Shown here piece after piece: positions 34,331 through 47,100 of a stretch of DNA of 64,000 bases. Origin of the DNA: Tetradesmus obliquus (Eukaryota > Chlorophyta > Chlorophyceae > Sphaeropleales > Scenedesmaceae); the NCBI GenBank assembly GCA_030272155.1, contig CP126205.1:2282501-2346500 (forward strand), written 5' to 3'. The position numbers and the translations under genes were made by a program. A model generated the notes under the pieces. The model was not told where the DNA came from. It did no database searches and saw only the letters and a list, made by a program, of their open reading frames with translations. Position 1 is the stretch's first letter, and every line of letters starts with the position of its first letter.

Positions 34331-36469
34331 GCTGGCCCGCCGCCCTGCTGCGGCACCAGCGGCCGCAGCTGGCCGCCATACTGGAACACAGCCAGCAGCA
34401 AGCCTACTAGCATCATGCTAAGCGGTGCCAGCATCAGCTGTAGCAGCGCCTTGATCTGTGTAAGGGACCTAAGGAGCTCCTGAGCAGGTTTCTTGCCTTT
34501 CACAATCGCTGCTGTCACATCGATCAGCAGATACATGAGCAGCAGCATCGCCATGACCTGCAGCGCAGCACGCACAATGTGCAACGGGCTCTGCTCACGG
34601 CCGGTGCCCGGCTGGCTGGCCGCCGCTGCTGCTGCTGCCGCTGCTGCTGCGTCGGCCTTCGCGCCAGGCTGCTTCGAGCCACTGCTGCTGCTGCTGCTGC
34701 CGCCGGCATCTGCAAATGCAGCTGCTGCTTTGCTGGGGCCTGCTTTACTGCTAGGGCTGTACTCGCCACTGCTGCGCTCATCTGCTGCCACGACTTCCAG
34801 GGACCCCGCTGCTGCTGCTGCTGCCGCTGCCGCTGCTGGTGCAGTGCCGGCCGTGATCGGCGCCAGTGCACCTGCTGCAGCGCCGTGTGCAGCAGCAGCT
34901 GCTGCAGCAGTGCTTGCTGCGTGTTGCTGCAGCGTGCGAAGGATGCCGCCAAGATGTGCTGCAGTGACGCCCATGCTGTTGTTGAGGGCAAATACTAGCA
35001 GATGGTAGCCCATGGCCCTGCACAGACACACAGAGAAGGCGCAGCAAATGATTTGATCAGCCAACGTAACATAATGATGATCTGAGTGGTGAGCAATCTT
35101 GACATGTGCCAGTGATCATACATGCAAGACATCTGGCCATGCTGTCATGTTCAGCGCAGCCTGAAGCACATGTCGCCTGCTGGACTGCAAGGTACATACA
35201 GCACATCCAGCACGTCTGCAGGTTGTGACACTTTCAGGTCTGGTCTGTAGGGTCGCTGCTGCATTCTTTTTCTTATTATTGTACTCAGCCACAACTGTCC
35301 TTACCTCAGTGCCGATATGTACTGCCGGCTCGTCAGCAGCTGCCGGCGGTGCTGCAGCTGCTGCTCCGTGAGCCCCGCCGCCGCCTCACCCTGCTGCTGC
35401 TGCTGCTGCTGCTGCTTCAGCATGGCAGCAAAGTCCAGCAGAAGCCCCAGGTGCACCAGCATCTGATAGGCAGAGGCAGGCGGCTGTGCGTGCAGCTTGT
35501 GTTCCACTTCTGCAGCCATCTCAGCGCTGCTGCAGACCACCACAGGCATCAGGAGACTCATGCAGCTGAAGCTGTCATGATCATGCTCGCCAGGCTGCTG
35601 CCAGGTGACTGCTGCTGCTGCTAGGCCTGCGGCCGCGCTGCGCTGCTGCTGTTGTATCAGCCGCTTTGAAAGTGGCAGCTGACGCTCCGCCTGTACCAGC
35701 AGCAGCCCTGCAGCACCCTCGGGAAGGTGCACAGTCACCTGATACAGCTGCCCTCGCTGCTGCTGCTGCTGCTGCTGCTGGATCGGCCTGCACTCAAGCG
35801 CACAGAAGACGTTGCCGAGTATGGCGCGTAGTGGCGGCAGGACACCGGTGCCGCCGCCACGCATTGTAACGCATACCTGCAGCTGCACCTGCCTGCCTGC
35901 AGTTGCACTGGCACAGGTGCTCCAGGGGCTCCACGAAAGCACTTTAGGCATCAGACTGCTGATACTGCTGCTGCTGCTGCTTGCAGGAGCAGCAGCTTGT
36001 GTAGCATCTTCAGCTGCTGCTGCTGATGTGTCTCCATCATCTCGTAGGCAGCTAGCACAGCTGCTCCAGTCCTGCAGCACCTGCCCATGCCTCCAGGCAC
36101 CCAACTCGCCGCCAACTTGAGCAAAGACAGCAGTCAGCTGCGACCCCAAGCGCAGGCCCCCGCTGCTGCTGCTGCTGCTGCTGTTAGCAGCAGTGTCTTC
36201 CACTGGTACGTCCAGCAGTGCTGCAACCAGCGCTGAAAACGGCACCAGCTGCCGCAGCTGCTGCTCTGCATAAGCCAGCGCCGCACAGTGCAGCATGTCA
36301 CCACCGCACCCTGCTGCTGCTGCTGAATCCGCCTCCTGGCCAAGTGCTGCTGCTGCTGCTGCTGCCACAGATCCAGCTGTAGATGCTGTAGAGGCATCTT
36401 CTGGGTGCATGTTGCCCTCACTTGCCTGCTGCTGCTGCTGCTGCCAGCCGCCTTCAGGGCACTTCACAA

Positions 36470-36504
<35 letters not shown>

Positions 36505-36526
36505 CCGCCTTCAGGGCACTTCACAA

Positions 36527-36573
<47 letters not shown>

Positions 36574-36595
36574 CCGCCTTCAGGGCACTTCACAA

Positions 36596-36639
<44 letters not shown>

Positions 36640-36661
36640 CCGCCTTCAGGGCACTTCACAA

Positions 36662-36696
<35 letters not shown>

Positions 36697-38029
36697 CCGC
36701 CTTCAGGGCACTTCACAAGCACATCTAGCTCGAGCTGCACACAGCCAGGCCTGATTGCAGGGCCCAGCAGCAGCGTCTCCAGCTCAGCTGCATTTGTAGA
36801 CAGCAGCTTGTTGAGAGCCGCCACAGTCTGCGGCGGCAGCTGATCTGGCGTTACACCATGCAACTTCAGTGAGATCCGCACGAGCTGGTGCATGTATGGC
36901 GTACCGGCAGCCTGCTGCTGCGCCATGTAGTGGTTGTGCTGCTGCGGCAGGAACGCCTGCTGCTGCTGCTGCTGCTGGGTTGCCAGGTATGACTGCTGCA
37001 TTGCCATTGACTGCTGCTGCTGCTGCTGCTGCTGCAGGAGTTGTTGCTGCTGCAGCTGCTGCATGTAAGTGACAGTCGCTGGCGTCTGCCCAATGCTCAG
37101 ACTGACGCCTGCCTGCATTGCAGCCAGGCCCATTTGCTGCTGCTGCTGCTGGTACCCTAGCAGCTGCCCATGCTGCTGCTGCTGCATAGGCATCTCATAT
37201 TTTGGCTGCAGCAGCGTCGGCGGCACATACTGGCTCTGCATAGAGGGGGCCATCATCTGCTGCTGCAGCTGCTGCTGCTCCGGCGACAGCTGCTGGCCCT
37301 GGTAAGGCGGCGAGTACTGCTGCTGCTGCTGCTGCTGCCAGCTCTGCTGCTGCAGCAGCGGCTGAGATTGCTGCTGCTGCTGCATCATGTGCGCTGCTGG
37401 CCCCATGCTTGCAGCAGCACTCACAGCCATACCCATGCTAGCCGCCATACCCATACTCATGGCCTGCATAGGCATACTCACATGCTGCTGCTGCTGCTGC
37501 TGCTGCATGAGGGCCTGGTGTGGCTGCAGCTGCATTGGTAAGCTGCTGCTGCCGCAGCTCTGCATGTTCACTGCTGCTGCTGCCGGCAGAGACACACCGA
37601 GCCCTGCTCCAAGGCCCTGCTGCATTCTAACAGCCGAATTCACTCTAGCACTCATACCAGAACTCACCACGCCGTGCTGCAGCGCCTGACTAACCGCTGC
37701 TGCCTGCGTTGCTGTGGCATCTCCAGACAGGCTGTGTGCCAGCCCTGCTGCTGCTGTGAGGCTGCTAGGCGGAGGTGAGGCAGTTTGTGTAAGGCCCGAT
37801 CCAGCAGGACTGACTGCAGATGATGTGGCAGGAGTCTCCACCACCTGCCAGCCTGGATACTGCGCGAGAAGCAGGTCCAAGGTATGATCTAAGATCGCCT
37901 CTGCATCCGTGCTGGACAGGTCAGCGACAGGCACAGCAGCCGCCGGCGCTGCTGCTGCTGCCGAGAAAGCAGACTGCGGCATTGCTGCAGAGAAGGCCAT
38001 GCGGGGGACTGGAGCATCACATGCTGAGC

Positions 38030-38063
<34 letters not shown>

Positions 38064-38818
38064 CTGCAGCGGCTTGGGTGCTGAAAAGGGTGCAGAGATA
38101 GGTACAGGCGCGGCAGCAGCAGCAGCAGCAGCAGCCGCTGCCACCTGTGGTGTGGCGCCTGCCATGGCTGCTGCTTGGCTAGCAAAGTCACCCTTCAACA
38201 GCAGCTGCAGAGCCTGTTGATCTATTCCGAGAGCCTCCCCTAACTCAGCATCCACATCAAAGAGCATTGGCTCCTGCTGCTGCTGCTGCGCCCTTGCTAG
38301 CTGCTGCTGACCCATGGCAGCACTGACTGCATTAAGCTGCAGCTGCTGCGGCATGCCAGCGCTGCAAGCAGCAGCAGACGCCGGCTGCAAGTGCTGCGGC
38401 TGCAGCAGCAGCGGCTGTGACACAAACTGCCCTGCAAGCGCCTGCTGCACCTGCTGCTGCAGGCGCTGCGGCAGCTGCTGCTGCTGCTGTAGAACTGGCT
38501 GTGTTGGGAAGAGTGTGATGATCTCTTCGCTGCTGCCATTCCCTGTGCCGCTGCCGCTGCCGCTGCCACCGCTGCCATGCAAGGTGCCGTTTCCAACAGA
38601 CTTGCCTGACAATGACAGCTGCTGCATGCTGCACGCAGGGGGCCCCTTTGGAGCTGCACTGCCAGAGAACCAAGTATTGCTTATGCTTGCAACTGCTTCC
38701 ATTGCAGCCAACAGGTCCGATGAATTCAGCTGAAGATCTGGCCCAGACGTGGCTGCTGCTGCTGCTGCCGGCGGCACTGCTGCTGCGACCCCGCAGCCCC
38801 AGTTGCCTGGCTGCAGCA

Positions 38819-38853
<35 letters not shown>

Positions 38854-40435
38854 TGCCAGTGCAGCGGGTACTGCTGCTGCTGGTGCTGGAGCATGGGAGG
38901 CTCAGCTGAACCTGAGCTCTGATCAGGAGACCTGCTGCTGAAGCTGCCGCCTTCCCCGCTGTCTTGCTGGTGCTGTGCTGTGCGAGCCGCATCCGATCCA
39001 GCAGTCCTCGCTCCATCTGAGCCCGACTTAGAAGCAGAGCGAGGCTTCTTAGGCTTCTGCTGGCTGCTGAGCCCTGAGCCATACACATCGCCATCTGCTG
39101 CTGCTGCTGCCGCTGCTGCTGCTGCTGCTGCCACGTGGCGTTTGGAGGCCTGCCGCCGCACCGCAGCGCGGGCGCCGGCGCGGGGCTCCTCGTCCCCGCT
39201 GCTGGTAGCTTCGTCCGCTGCTGCTGCGCCGTCGCGCTTGCCGCCGGTGCGTGCGCGGCGCTCGAAGCAGCCGGCGCTGTTATCGCGCTTGACGCGGCGG
39301 CGGGCGTTGTGTGCGGCCAGTGCTGCCTCGCAGCTCTTCCGGTCTCCCTTGAACTCGTCTACGGGCTGGAAGCGGCCGCACTGCTGGCAGAACCTGCGAA
39401 GGAATTTGAAGCAGGGTTGTTTGCAGCAGGGGTTGCGGCAGGTGTTGCAGGACAGCTGAGCGTCATGTGGGTGGGTGATCATCTGATGTGAAGAGTTGTA
39501 GATAGCAGGTGGGTGTAGTAGCAACTCGCGTTGCAGTATGTCTGCTGCTGGCAACCTCATGCTTTGCTTGGCAGGTCAATCTATGCATGCACCAGCATTA
39601 TCATGACCAACATGCTGCATCCCTACACGAAAAACTGCCCACACAACGCATCCTGCATACATTGCAATTGATGTTTGCGCTGCAGCAGTACCTGCAGTCT
39701 GCGCCATCAATGGGCACAGAGAGCGCCTTCAAGTGAGGGTGGCAGATCCTGTGCCGCTTCAGGTAGTGGGACCCTTCTGTCAGGTCCACCCCGCATCCAG
39801 GCACCTGTTGTATTTCCAAGCAATGGTGGATATTTACGTTGGGCATCAATCAGCGCTACAGCAATGTGGTCCAGAACTAATGCTGCTGCTGGTGACATTG
39901 AGCGGGCGTCACCACCATCCTGCTTGGCAGCTACAGAGCCAGCTTGGCACATGCAGCGCTCTATGCTGACATTTCATTAACATTTGTGATTGTTGCGAAG
40001 CCCGCGTACAATTGGGAACCGCCCTTGGCTTCGCACGGCACATGACATACACTCTCTGTGACCCTGTGCTACTGCTAATTTGCTGCCGCGTGCCCCACTG
40101 CCCTGGATGTAATTTGAAAATAATGTTATAACTTAAAGCGACAAGTGCTGCTCAGGAGGTAAGCACGCCGGGCCCGGCACGGGCGTGACACCCTTGGCAA
40201 GTATAGCTGGTGGTCCGTGAACACTAGCCTGTTCGCCGCTGCTGGATAATTATATCATTCGGCTTTTAATGTTCATGCCAGCTGAACTGCTCACCATGCA
40301 TATGAAAGGCGCAGGTGCAGGCCGCAGCTCCTGCTGAGCCGTGCTGCCTCCCTGTCCGGCGCTGCATTCTCCATCAGCATTATTACTGCAGTTTGCTTCG
40401 CTTCCAGCGCTTGCGTGCTGCTGGTTGAAGGACAT
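34267..40435 (-). CDS. large SBP-box transcription factor, SPL1/SPL7/CRR1 type, 1697 aa
   Basis: Exons 40435-40295, 39804-39692, 39393-35305 and 35017-34267; donors GTGAGC, GTACTG and GTAAGG; all phases close. The SBP DNA-binding domain (about residues 46-121) is split over three exons: CMVPGCGVDLTEG, RHRICHPH and FCQQCGRFQPVDEF, then RKSC and HNARRRVKR, the last overlapping a basic nuclear-localisation region. The second zinc finger's usual His (RFH) is Gln94. At about 920-970, RISLKLHGVTPDQLPP and AIRPGC match the region conserved in plant SPL1/7/12 and algal CRR1 proteins, which control copper and hypoxia responses. Two hydrophobic segments lie near 1598-1620 and 1637-1660, as in large SPL proteins. 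No ankyrin repeats or Cys-rich tail are visible, so calling it the copper regulator itself is only inference. It carries Gln and Ala tracts and a variable repeat. Confidence 0.9.
36430..36740 (-). repeat. in-frame coding minisatellite (LVKCPEGGW + poly-Gln), five copies
   Basis: Five copies of a 27-bp block encoding LVKCPEGGW, each followed by a CAG-type run encoding 5 to 14 Gln, within the SBP protein at about residues 963-1076. The blocks are nearly identical at the DNA level while the Gln runs differ in length. Confidence 0.92.
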
Positions 40436-41393
40436 GATGTCGACAGGGGCAAGTGTGTCAAGTCATGCCCGCAGAAGTAATTCGGTCCACTAAAGCTGTG
40501 AAATACATACAGACAAGCCAGTTTCAGCATTAGCAGGACCCCATAATCCTGTATCTGTCGGCATCCGTCGCCCTTACTTGTTAGCAACACTCACATAACG
40601 TCCACCTGGCCTGAGAGTACTGGGCGCAGGGAATGCGTACGGGGGCAGCGCGAACGCGGCCTGCATATTAGAGCTGATGTTTGCAGGAGCCGAGCCAGCG
40701 ATGCTGAGCAGGCAGACTGCTGGTGACATGACATCAGGTGACATGCATGCCCCTCCAATTGCAATAGCACTACAGCACGTCTAATCAGGCTGCCATACAA
40801 CTCCTCTGCCGGTAACAGCAAGTGCAACCATACACACTCGTCTGGAACAGGTTACTGCACAGTCATCACCGCCAACTGTAACAGTACCGGCACATATGCT
40901 GCAGCCGAATGCAAGGCAAGCGCAGCCACCCATGGCATGATACAGCAGAACGTGCGCGCCGAATTGCACACTATTTAGAATCGTCCTGTTTACACTGTGG
41001 CACCCAGCTGCCCTTGAACAGCACTGGCATGTCTGCGATCAGCTGCACTCGCAACCACTGGCAGCTGCCTGCAGGAAATCGAGCCCGACAGCCAGGCCAG
41101 CCCCGGCAACGTTCCTGCAAGCAGCTGCTGACATCATACCTATGCCTTGACAGCCTGTCTCAGTGTGACAACACCACCCAAGCCTTGCATGAGCAACAGC
41201 ATTATGCCTGGAACTTCGAAGAGAGTTGCTCCAAGGCTGGAGGTGCACAGCCCACACACGCCTCCTTATGCAGCCTTGCCACAGCCATGCTTGTCACGAA
41301 ATGCTGCAGCAGCAATGCACAAACCACAATCCTTCAACTCATCTACACTGCAGGGCATAGCCCACCGCCGCGCGCATCACATTCTCCACGCAA
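40436..41393. other. promoter side of SBP gene and 3' region of WW gene
   Basis: No gene was recognised. The stretch lies between the SBP start codon and the downstream copies of the WW-gene terminal exon. A TTACA motif (coding-strand TGTAA) at 40989-40993, about 650 bp past the WW stop, is a plausible poly(A) signal. Confidence 0.4.
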
Positions 41394-41725
41394 TCAGTGC
41401 ATGTACTGCGAGGCCCAGCCCACCGCCACGCCAATGGCCACGCCAAACATCAAGTACAGGTACGCCAGAGCCCACCGCCGCTCCCAACAAATATCTGTCG
41501 TCCTTTTGTACCTCCTGATCAGTGCATGTACTGCGAGGCCCAGCCCACCGCCACGCCAATCGCCACGCCAAACATCAAGTACAGGTACGCCAGAGCCCAC
41601 CGCCGCTCCCAACATATATCTTTCGTCCCGTTTTACCTCCTGATCAGTGCATGTACTGCGAGGCCCAGCCCACCGCCACGCCAATCGCCACGCCAAACAT
41701 CGAGTACAAATACGTCAAGTCTCGG
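41359..41725 (-). repeat. 125-bp repeat of WW-gene C-terminal coding end
   Basis: The segment encoding the membrane helix and stop (plus-strand TCAGTGCATGTACTGCGAGG) occurs three times, with stop codons at 41644 (real), 41519 and 41394, spacing exactly 125 bp, plus a fragment at 41359. Between copies is GCCCACCGCCGCTCCCAAC-type sequence. Confidence 0.9.
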
Positions 41726-44133
41726 CCAGGAGGCTCGCGCCATCCCTCCTGGAAGGGTCCGCTGCTGCCAGAGGCTGCCTCCTGCCAGCTGCCGTCCCTG
41801 AAGCGCGAGTTGGGCTTTGGCTCTCCCAGCTCTGTTGTTTCACCTGCAGCAACAGCAGAGAGCAAGCGTGCACAAACAGGTATGAAGGCGACTGTGTGTG
41901 AGGAGCACGACCCTGCAGCGAGGAACCGGCAATGTTGTGCAGGCGTAGACAGACAAAAAGTGTGAGGTGGGAATGCATGCGCGTGTGACCAGCCCTCCTG
42001 GAAGGGCCGCTGCTGCCGGAGGCGGCCTCAGGCCAGCTGCCGTCCCTGAAGCGCAAGTTGGGCTTTGGCTCTCCCAGCTCTGTTGTTGCACCTGCAGCAA
42101 CAGCAGAGAGCAAGCGTGCACAAACAGGTATGAAGGCGACTGTGTGTGAGGAGCACGACCCTGCAGCGAGGAACCGGCAATGTTGTGCAGGCGTAGACAG
42201 AGAAAAAGTGTGAGGTGGAAATGCATGCGCGTGTGACCAGCCCTCCTGGAAGGGCCGCTGCTGCCAGAGGCGGCCTCCTGCCAGCTGCCGTCCCTGAAGC
42301 GCGAGTTGGGCTTTGGCTCTCCCAGCTCTGTTGTTTCACCTGCAGCAACAGCAGAGCGGGCATGCACAAGCATAACTGAGTGCAGTTGTGTGTGAGGAGC
42401 ACGATCCTGCAGCGAGAAACCGGCGCTGTTGGGCAGGCGTAGACAGACAAAAAGTGTGAGGTGGGAATGCATGCGCGTGTGACCAGCCCTCCTGGAAGGG
42501 CCGCTGCTGCCGGAGGCGGCCTCCTGCCAGCTGCCGTCCCTTAAGTGCGAGTTGGACTTTGGCTCTCCCAGCTCTGTTGTTTTACCTGCGGCAAAAGTAG
42601 TGCAAGCGTGCACAAACGGGTGTCAAGGCGACTGTGTGTGTGTGTGTGTGAGCCTGGCTGCAGAATCGCCTGCAGTGAGAAAGGCGGCGCCGCATGCGGG
42701 CGGGGACAGCAAAGTGTGAGGGAGGATGCAGGCAAGTATGCCCACTGGGCTGGCAGCCCTGCTGGAACGGCCCGCTGCTGCCTTGTTGCCTGTGGAAGGA
42801 GGTGAGAAGTGCTGGGAAAGCATGCCTACAATTGTGCAAAGCAAGTTGCGGAAAGATATCACAAGGTGTTGCCCATGTACATGCGAGGCAGAAACACGAG
42901 GGAGAGACAACTCAGCCGCTGCGGTTTTGCCATGAGCAGCCCATAGCATGGTTGTATGGGAAAGAGACATGCACACTGCAGCGCGGAGGGTGTCAGGCAT
43001 ACTGCAGCCTTCCTTCGGAAGAGAGCAATGCGATGTGCTGAATGCGACTGCAGCAGGCAGCATGTGCTTGGGGTAAGGCCGTGCATAATTAACCACTTTA
43101 GACTAGCGGGTGCTGGACAGCGTTAAGACCGCAAAACCGCTGCAAAGAGTTGTCAGCCGCGCGCCCGAACCACACACAGCATACATGTTGCTTGCATGTT
43201 GGCTAGCTGCGCCATGTTTTTATGATGGCAGCACCAAGGGAGGGGCACTAAAGAAATTCCAGGACATCATCACAAGAAACCCAAACGGGGTCTACCCCCG
43301 CCCCCCCCCCCCCCGCACTCACCTCAAAAACTTGCGCCTGCAGGCCCCTGACTTACTGATATGTTTATTGGGAGTAGCAATAATGTATCTAGACGACTGC
43401 AGCTGTGTCAACGTGTGGTTGCAGCAACCTGTCTGCCAGTTTGCCCAACCAACAAAGTTGCTGCTGCTGGGATTTGACATGCGCCACACCTGTGGTCAGT
43501 TGATTGTAAGCTGCTCCACATGTAATTATTTGTTCACTAGCCTTAGAAAGGTATGCAATGGATATATTATGATCTAAGCTTTCAGACAAGCTTATGTATG
43601 TCCCAATCAGGCACCTGGCAAAAAAGTTAAGAAACTTAAGACAAAAAGTTGACCAGGCCCCTGCCCCCCACCCCACCCCCCCTCCCAAAAAGCACGCCGG
43701 ATGGCCTTAAAAACTTTGCAGTAGGTATTTGTTATGTTAAATAACATATCCTAACGTTTTCAGGCGGAAAGGAATGCTGATGCTGTCAGTGGATGGAGTG
43801 CCCCCCCCCCCCCTTGGCAGCACTGCTGAATTCTTGGATCGCTTATGCTGCTGCACACTCACCAGTCTTCTGGTTCCAATAGTATGGCTGCCCACTCTTC
43901 TCATCAATCACCTCAGTCCATTCCTCGTTCTTAGCATCGCCTGCTGACTTGCTGCTGCTGCTGCCTGGCTCTGGCTGCTTTGCAGGAACACTGCTGCTGC
44001 TGCTGGTGCTGGTGCTGCTGCTGTCAGCGCTGCCACTGCTGGCTCTAACGCCTGCTGCAGCCTCACAGCGTAGGTGATGTGACACGCCTGGAAGGAGACG
44101 CCTGCAGCTGCGTAGCAGGGCCATGCTGTGCAT
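41644..44133 (-). CDS. small WW-domain protein with C-terminal membrane helix, 156 aa
   Basis: Two exons, 44133-43863 and 41843-41644, donor GTGAGT, acceptor TTGCTGCAG, phase 1. The N terminus (MHSMALLRSCRRLLPGVSHH) is basic and Ser/Ala-rich like a mitochondrial presequence, followed by a Ser-rich linker. A WW domain spans about 71-99: W72, G81, Y84-Y85-W86, N87, T90 and P99. The usual second Trp is Leu96 (ELGEP), so classical Pro-ligand binding may be altered. The C terminus has a hydrophobic helix, MFGVAIGVAVGWASQY, suggesting membrane anchoring. I do not recognise the ortholog. The last exon is amplified on both sides: extra acceptors upstream and extra C-terminal ends downstream, so the true splice choice is uncertain. 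Confidence 0.75.
41740..42620 (-). repeat. 247-bp repeat carrying extra acceptors of the WW last exon
   Basis: Acceptor plus exon start (coding-strand GTGAAACAACAGAGCTGGGA) occurs at 41843 (real), 42091, 42339 and 42585 (as GTAAAACAACAGAGC), spacing 246-248 bp, all preceded by an intact CAG. A diverged further fragment of the exon body lies near 42750-42800. The intronic copies have lost one base (GGCCCTTCC for GGACCCTTCC), which shifts their frame after about 30 codons. Confidence 0.9.
43230..43820. other. AT-rich patch with three long poly-C runs, in WW-gene intron
   Basis: Clearly more AT-rich than the surroundings and bounded by homopolymer-like C runs near 43299-43316, 43662-43684 and 43800-43813. 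It contains a small palindrome TGTTATGTTAAATAACA near 43728. It may be an inserted element, but no terminal repeats, target-site duplication or coding motif were found. Confidence 0.4.
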
Positions 44134-47100
44134 AGTTGCGTCACTACCTTGCTGCAGGAACGGTGCTTCTGCAGCAGGTTCGAGCTCCGGATCACAAGCG
44201 ACGCGTAGCCCAGGAATCACTTTATGTTGCAATTAGTGCTTCAGGTTGGAATTGGGAAAGTAGCTACTCGCGAGGCAACGAAAGAACGCCGATGAGAGCT
44301 GCGTATAAGCGTCAGTAATCGGAGCTGCTGCTTGTTTCAGCACACACCGCACAGCGCACTTCTGGACCGGTTGATAATCTCCTGCATGTCATTGATTCCA
44401 ACACTAGCGCAGGCGTGTGAATTGTACGTGGGTTACACAGGGCCCAAACCCTGGGGCAGAGGCTGCAGCACAACACAGCCTGACAAAACCCTGCCCTAGT
44501 GCATGAATTCATGTTTGCCTGCCACCAAACACGCTTTGAGACCAGGCACAGCAGTCACAGACATCTCTTGCGCATTAAGGCCAGAGCTGCTGCGCCTGCA
44601 AGCCATGCAACAGCATCTCGCAAAGCACAATGCCAAGGCACACCCTGCAGCTTGCTTCTCTCCTTGCCATTGGTCACGGCAACAGCGCGACGCAGAGTAT
44701 GCAGGGTGGCCCAGCATCCTCTGATTCGACTCTGTAGCATATCCCAGACAACATTCCGCCATGTAACACATGCACGTTTGACCGCAGCAGGCGGCGGCAC
44801 TTGTCCGAAAAGAAGCATGATGCATAACAATTCAAACCTGGCAAAGCAACATGAAGCCTGACCACCCAATGGTTCTGTTCAATGAGCCCAGAGGCTCCAA
44901 TCCTTGGCACAACATGCAACAGCAGGCCCATCAATTAACGCAGACGCGCAAACTCACAGCGATGTGCCGCACACTGCTGAGCACTGCTTGCAGGAAAGTG
45001 TGGCGCAGCATCCCAAAAGTCGCCACAACACCACCACCCCAAAAAGACATGAGAAGAAAAGCACCGTGCGGTCATTCCAGCCTTAGCCTTAGCCTGCCCC
45101 CCTGGCAGGGTTCCGAGGTAGCGTCCGATGTAACACACTTGTCCTGCAAGCCAGCTTCACGTCCAAGGCAATTCATGTACACTGCAAACACAGCAGTCCT
45201 GCAAGACGCTTGCAATGAGGAATGGCAGCACCCACGTCCGTCCTCCGCCCGCCATGCACCCACCCATTCCCAGCCACCTCCCCGCCAACAGACGACAACC
45301 GTAACGAAATCAAATGCGGAAGAAGAGAGAGAAAGAACATCAGCTGCCAAAGTAGTTCCCTAGGCACCTGAAACGCCCCCGCAGCACCCTTTTTTTGGGG
45401 CCCCTAGCACGGCTGCACAGGATGCAGCACAATACAGGGGCCGGTTCCGGCTAGCGTTGTAGCCATAAGGCTGCAAGCAGCATGAGCACATATGCACACC
45501 TGATGCCGAGCCTCACAATATGCTGATTGTGAACTGCGAATGATTGACTGTTCTCTTCCGAATGCAAGGGATCGTGCGCGCTGCTGCGCGCTGCTGCATG
45601 CAGCTGCATGCAACACACAACCTGTGACATAGTAAGGGAAGGGGCAGCAGCACTGCCGACGGCAGCAGCGGATGTAAGCAGGCCAGCTCGACAGCAGTAC
45701 TGCAGGCGCTGCGGCTGGCACATGCATGCTATCCTTCACAAACAAAACAGAACAGTACAGGTATACCCCATGTGGCGCGAGCCGCCCCCACACTTCACAG
45801 CAGCACCGACGCAAACCACCACAAACCACAAAACACGAACCACGCAACACGACAAAACAGGGCCTAACAAAAAGGTAGCACGCATGCACTGTTGTGCAGT
45901 GCGATGCCTTGGAGGGAATGCACACGGGTCCGGATACATCATTGTCATAACACTGTTATAACGCACCATCGCCATACAGTGGCATGTGCAGGTGGCACAT
46001 GCAGCCCCCCAAAAGTAACAGGGGCTCAAACACGGCCTGTGCTCTGCTCGCCTCGCACACACAACACTGTGCGAGGCGTTGCGCTTCCAGCAATGCAGTA
46101 AAGCGATGTCCGAGTGAAGGAAACAAACCTGCCAGCCATACGTACAGCAACCATACGCACAAAGCAACAGAAAGTGAGCGCGCACCGCCTACCGTGCATT
46201 CGCAACATGCCCGCAACCACGCAAACGTTGCGATGATCCAGCAGCTGCTGCTGCAGCTGCTTGTGTGTGCTCCAAGGCAGCCAAGAGATACACAACACGG
46301 AGTTCAGCAGCAGCGCCGCATCCGACCTGACAACAAGTGCCACGCAAAGCACTGACACCACAACACCTCAGCCATGCAACCACACATAACAACACAAGCA
46401 AACTACACAAGCACAATCACAACCGGTGCCAACCCATATCCTAGGCACCCCTTGAATGCACCACACTTGCGGGGTGCACCCAACAGCCAAAACGAGCCAA
46501 AACCATACGCCTAAAACCCGCAAATCGTACCCAAGCCATGCATCTAGTCAAACAACGCCAGTGCAACGGGACTCTAGGCACCACGTGTGCAGCACTGCAG
46601 GATCCACACATGCTACAGCCAACGACAGGGAACGCATGCGTGCATGCATACAATGACAGCAGTGGTCAAGCATGCACGCAACGCCCGCATGCACACACCG
46701 CAAGCTAAAAGCCTGCTGCATCTGCAAACAACATGGCAGATGGTTGATGTAAGCACCGGGATTCCCTGGCAACGCACGGCATACCTCAGTGACGTATGGC
46801 ATGACGATAAACTAACTAAACCAACACATGGCAGATAGGGATTGGGCAGCAGGCGAGTGCTCCCCGGCATATGTACACTTGAAGCTACGCAAAACAAGAT
46901 CTGCGCAGAAACCGTGCTGCGATCAACTGCATGCAGCAGTGCAGCAGCTACTGCTGCAAGCGCTGCCGCCTACCAGTGTGTCCCTTGCTGCATGTACACC
47001 AAAAGCAACAGCGACGCAACCAGCCGCACTTATTGCAGCAGCGCGGCGCGCTGACAACGCACGTGCGCTGCCGTCTGTACAGTCCGAGGTAACTAGCCAA

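Noticed and set aside
35065..35082. possible third LINE tail scar (GTAACATAATGATGAT)
   Set aside because: Similarity is partial and there is no flanking direct repeat.
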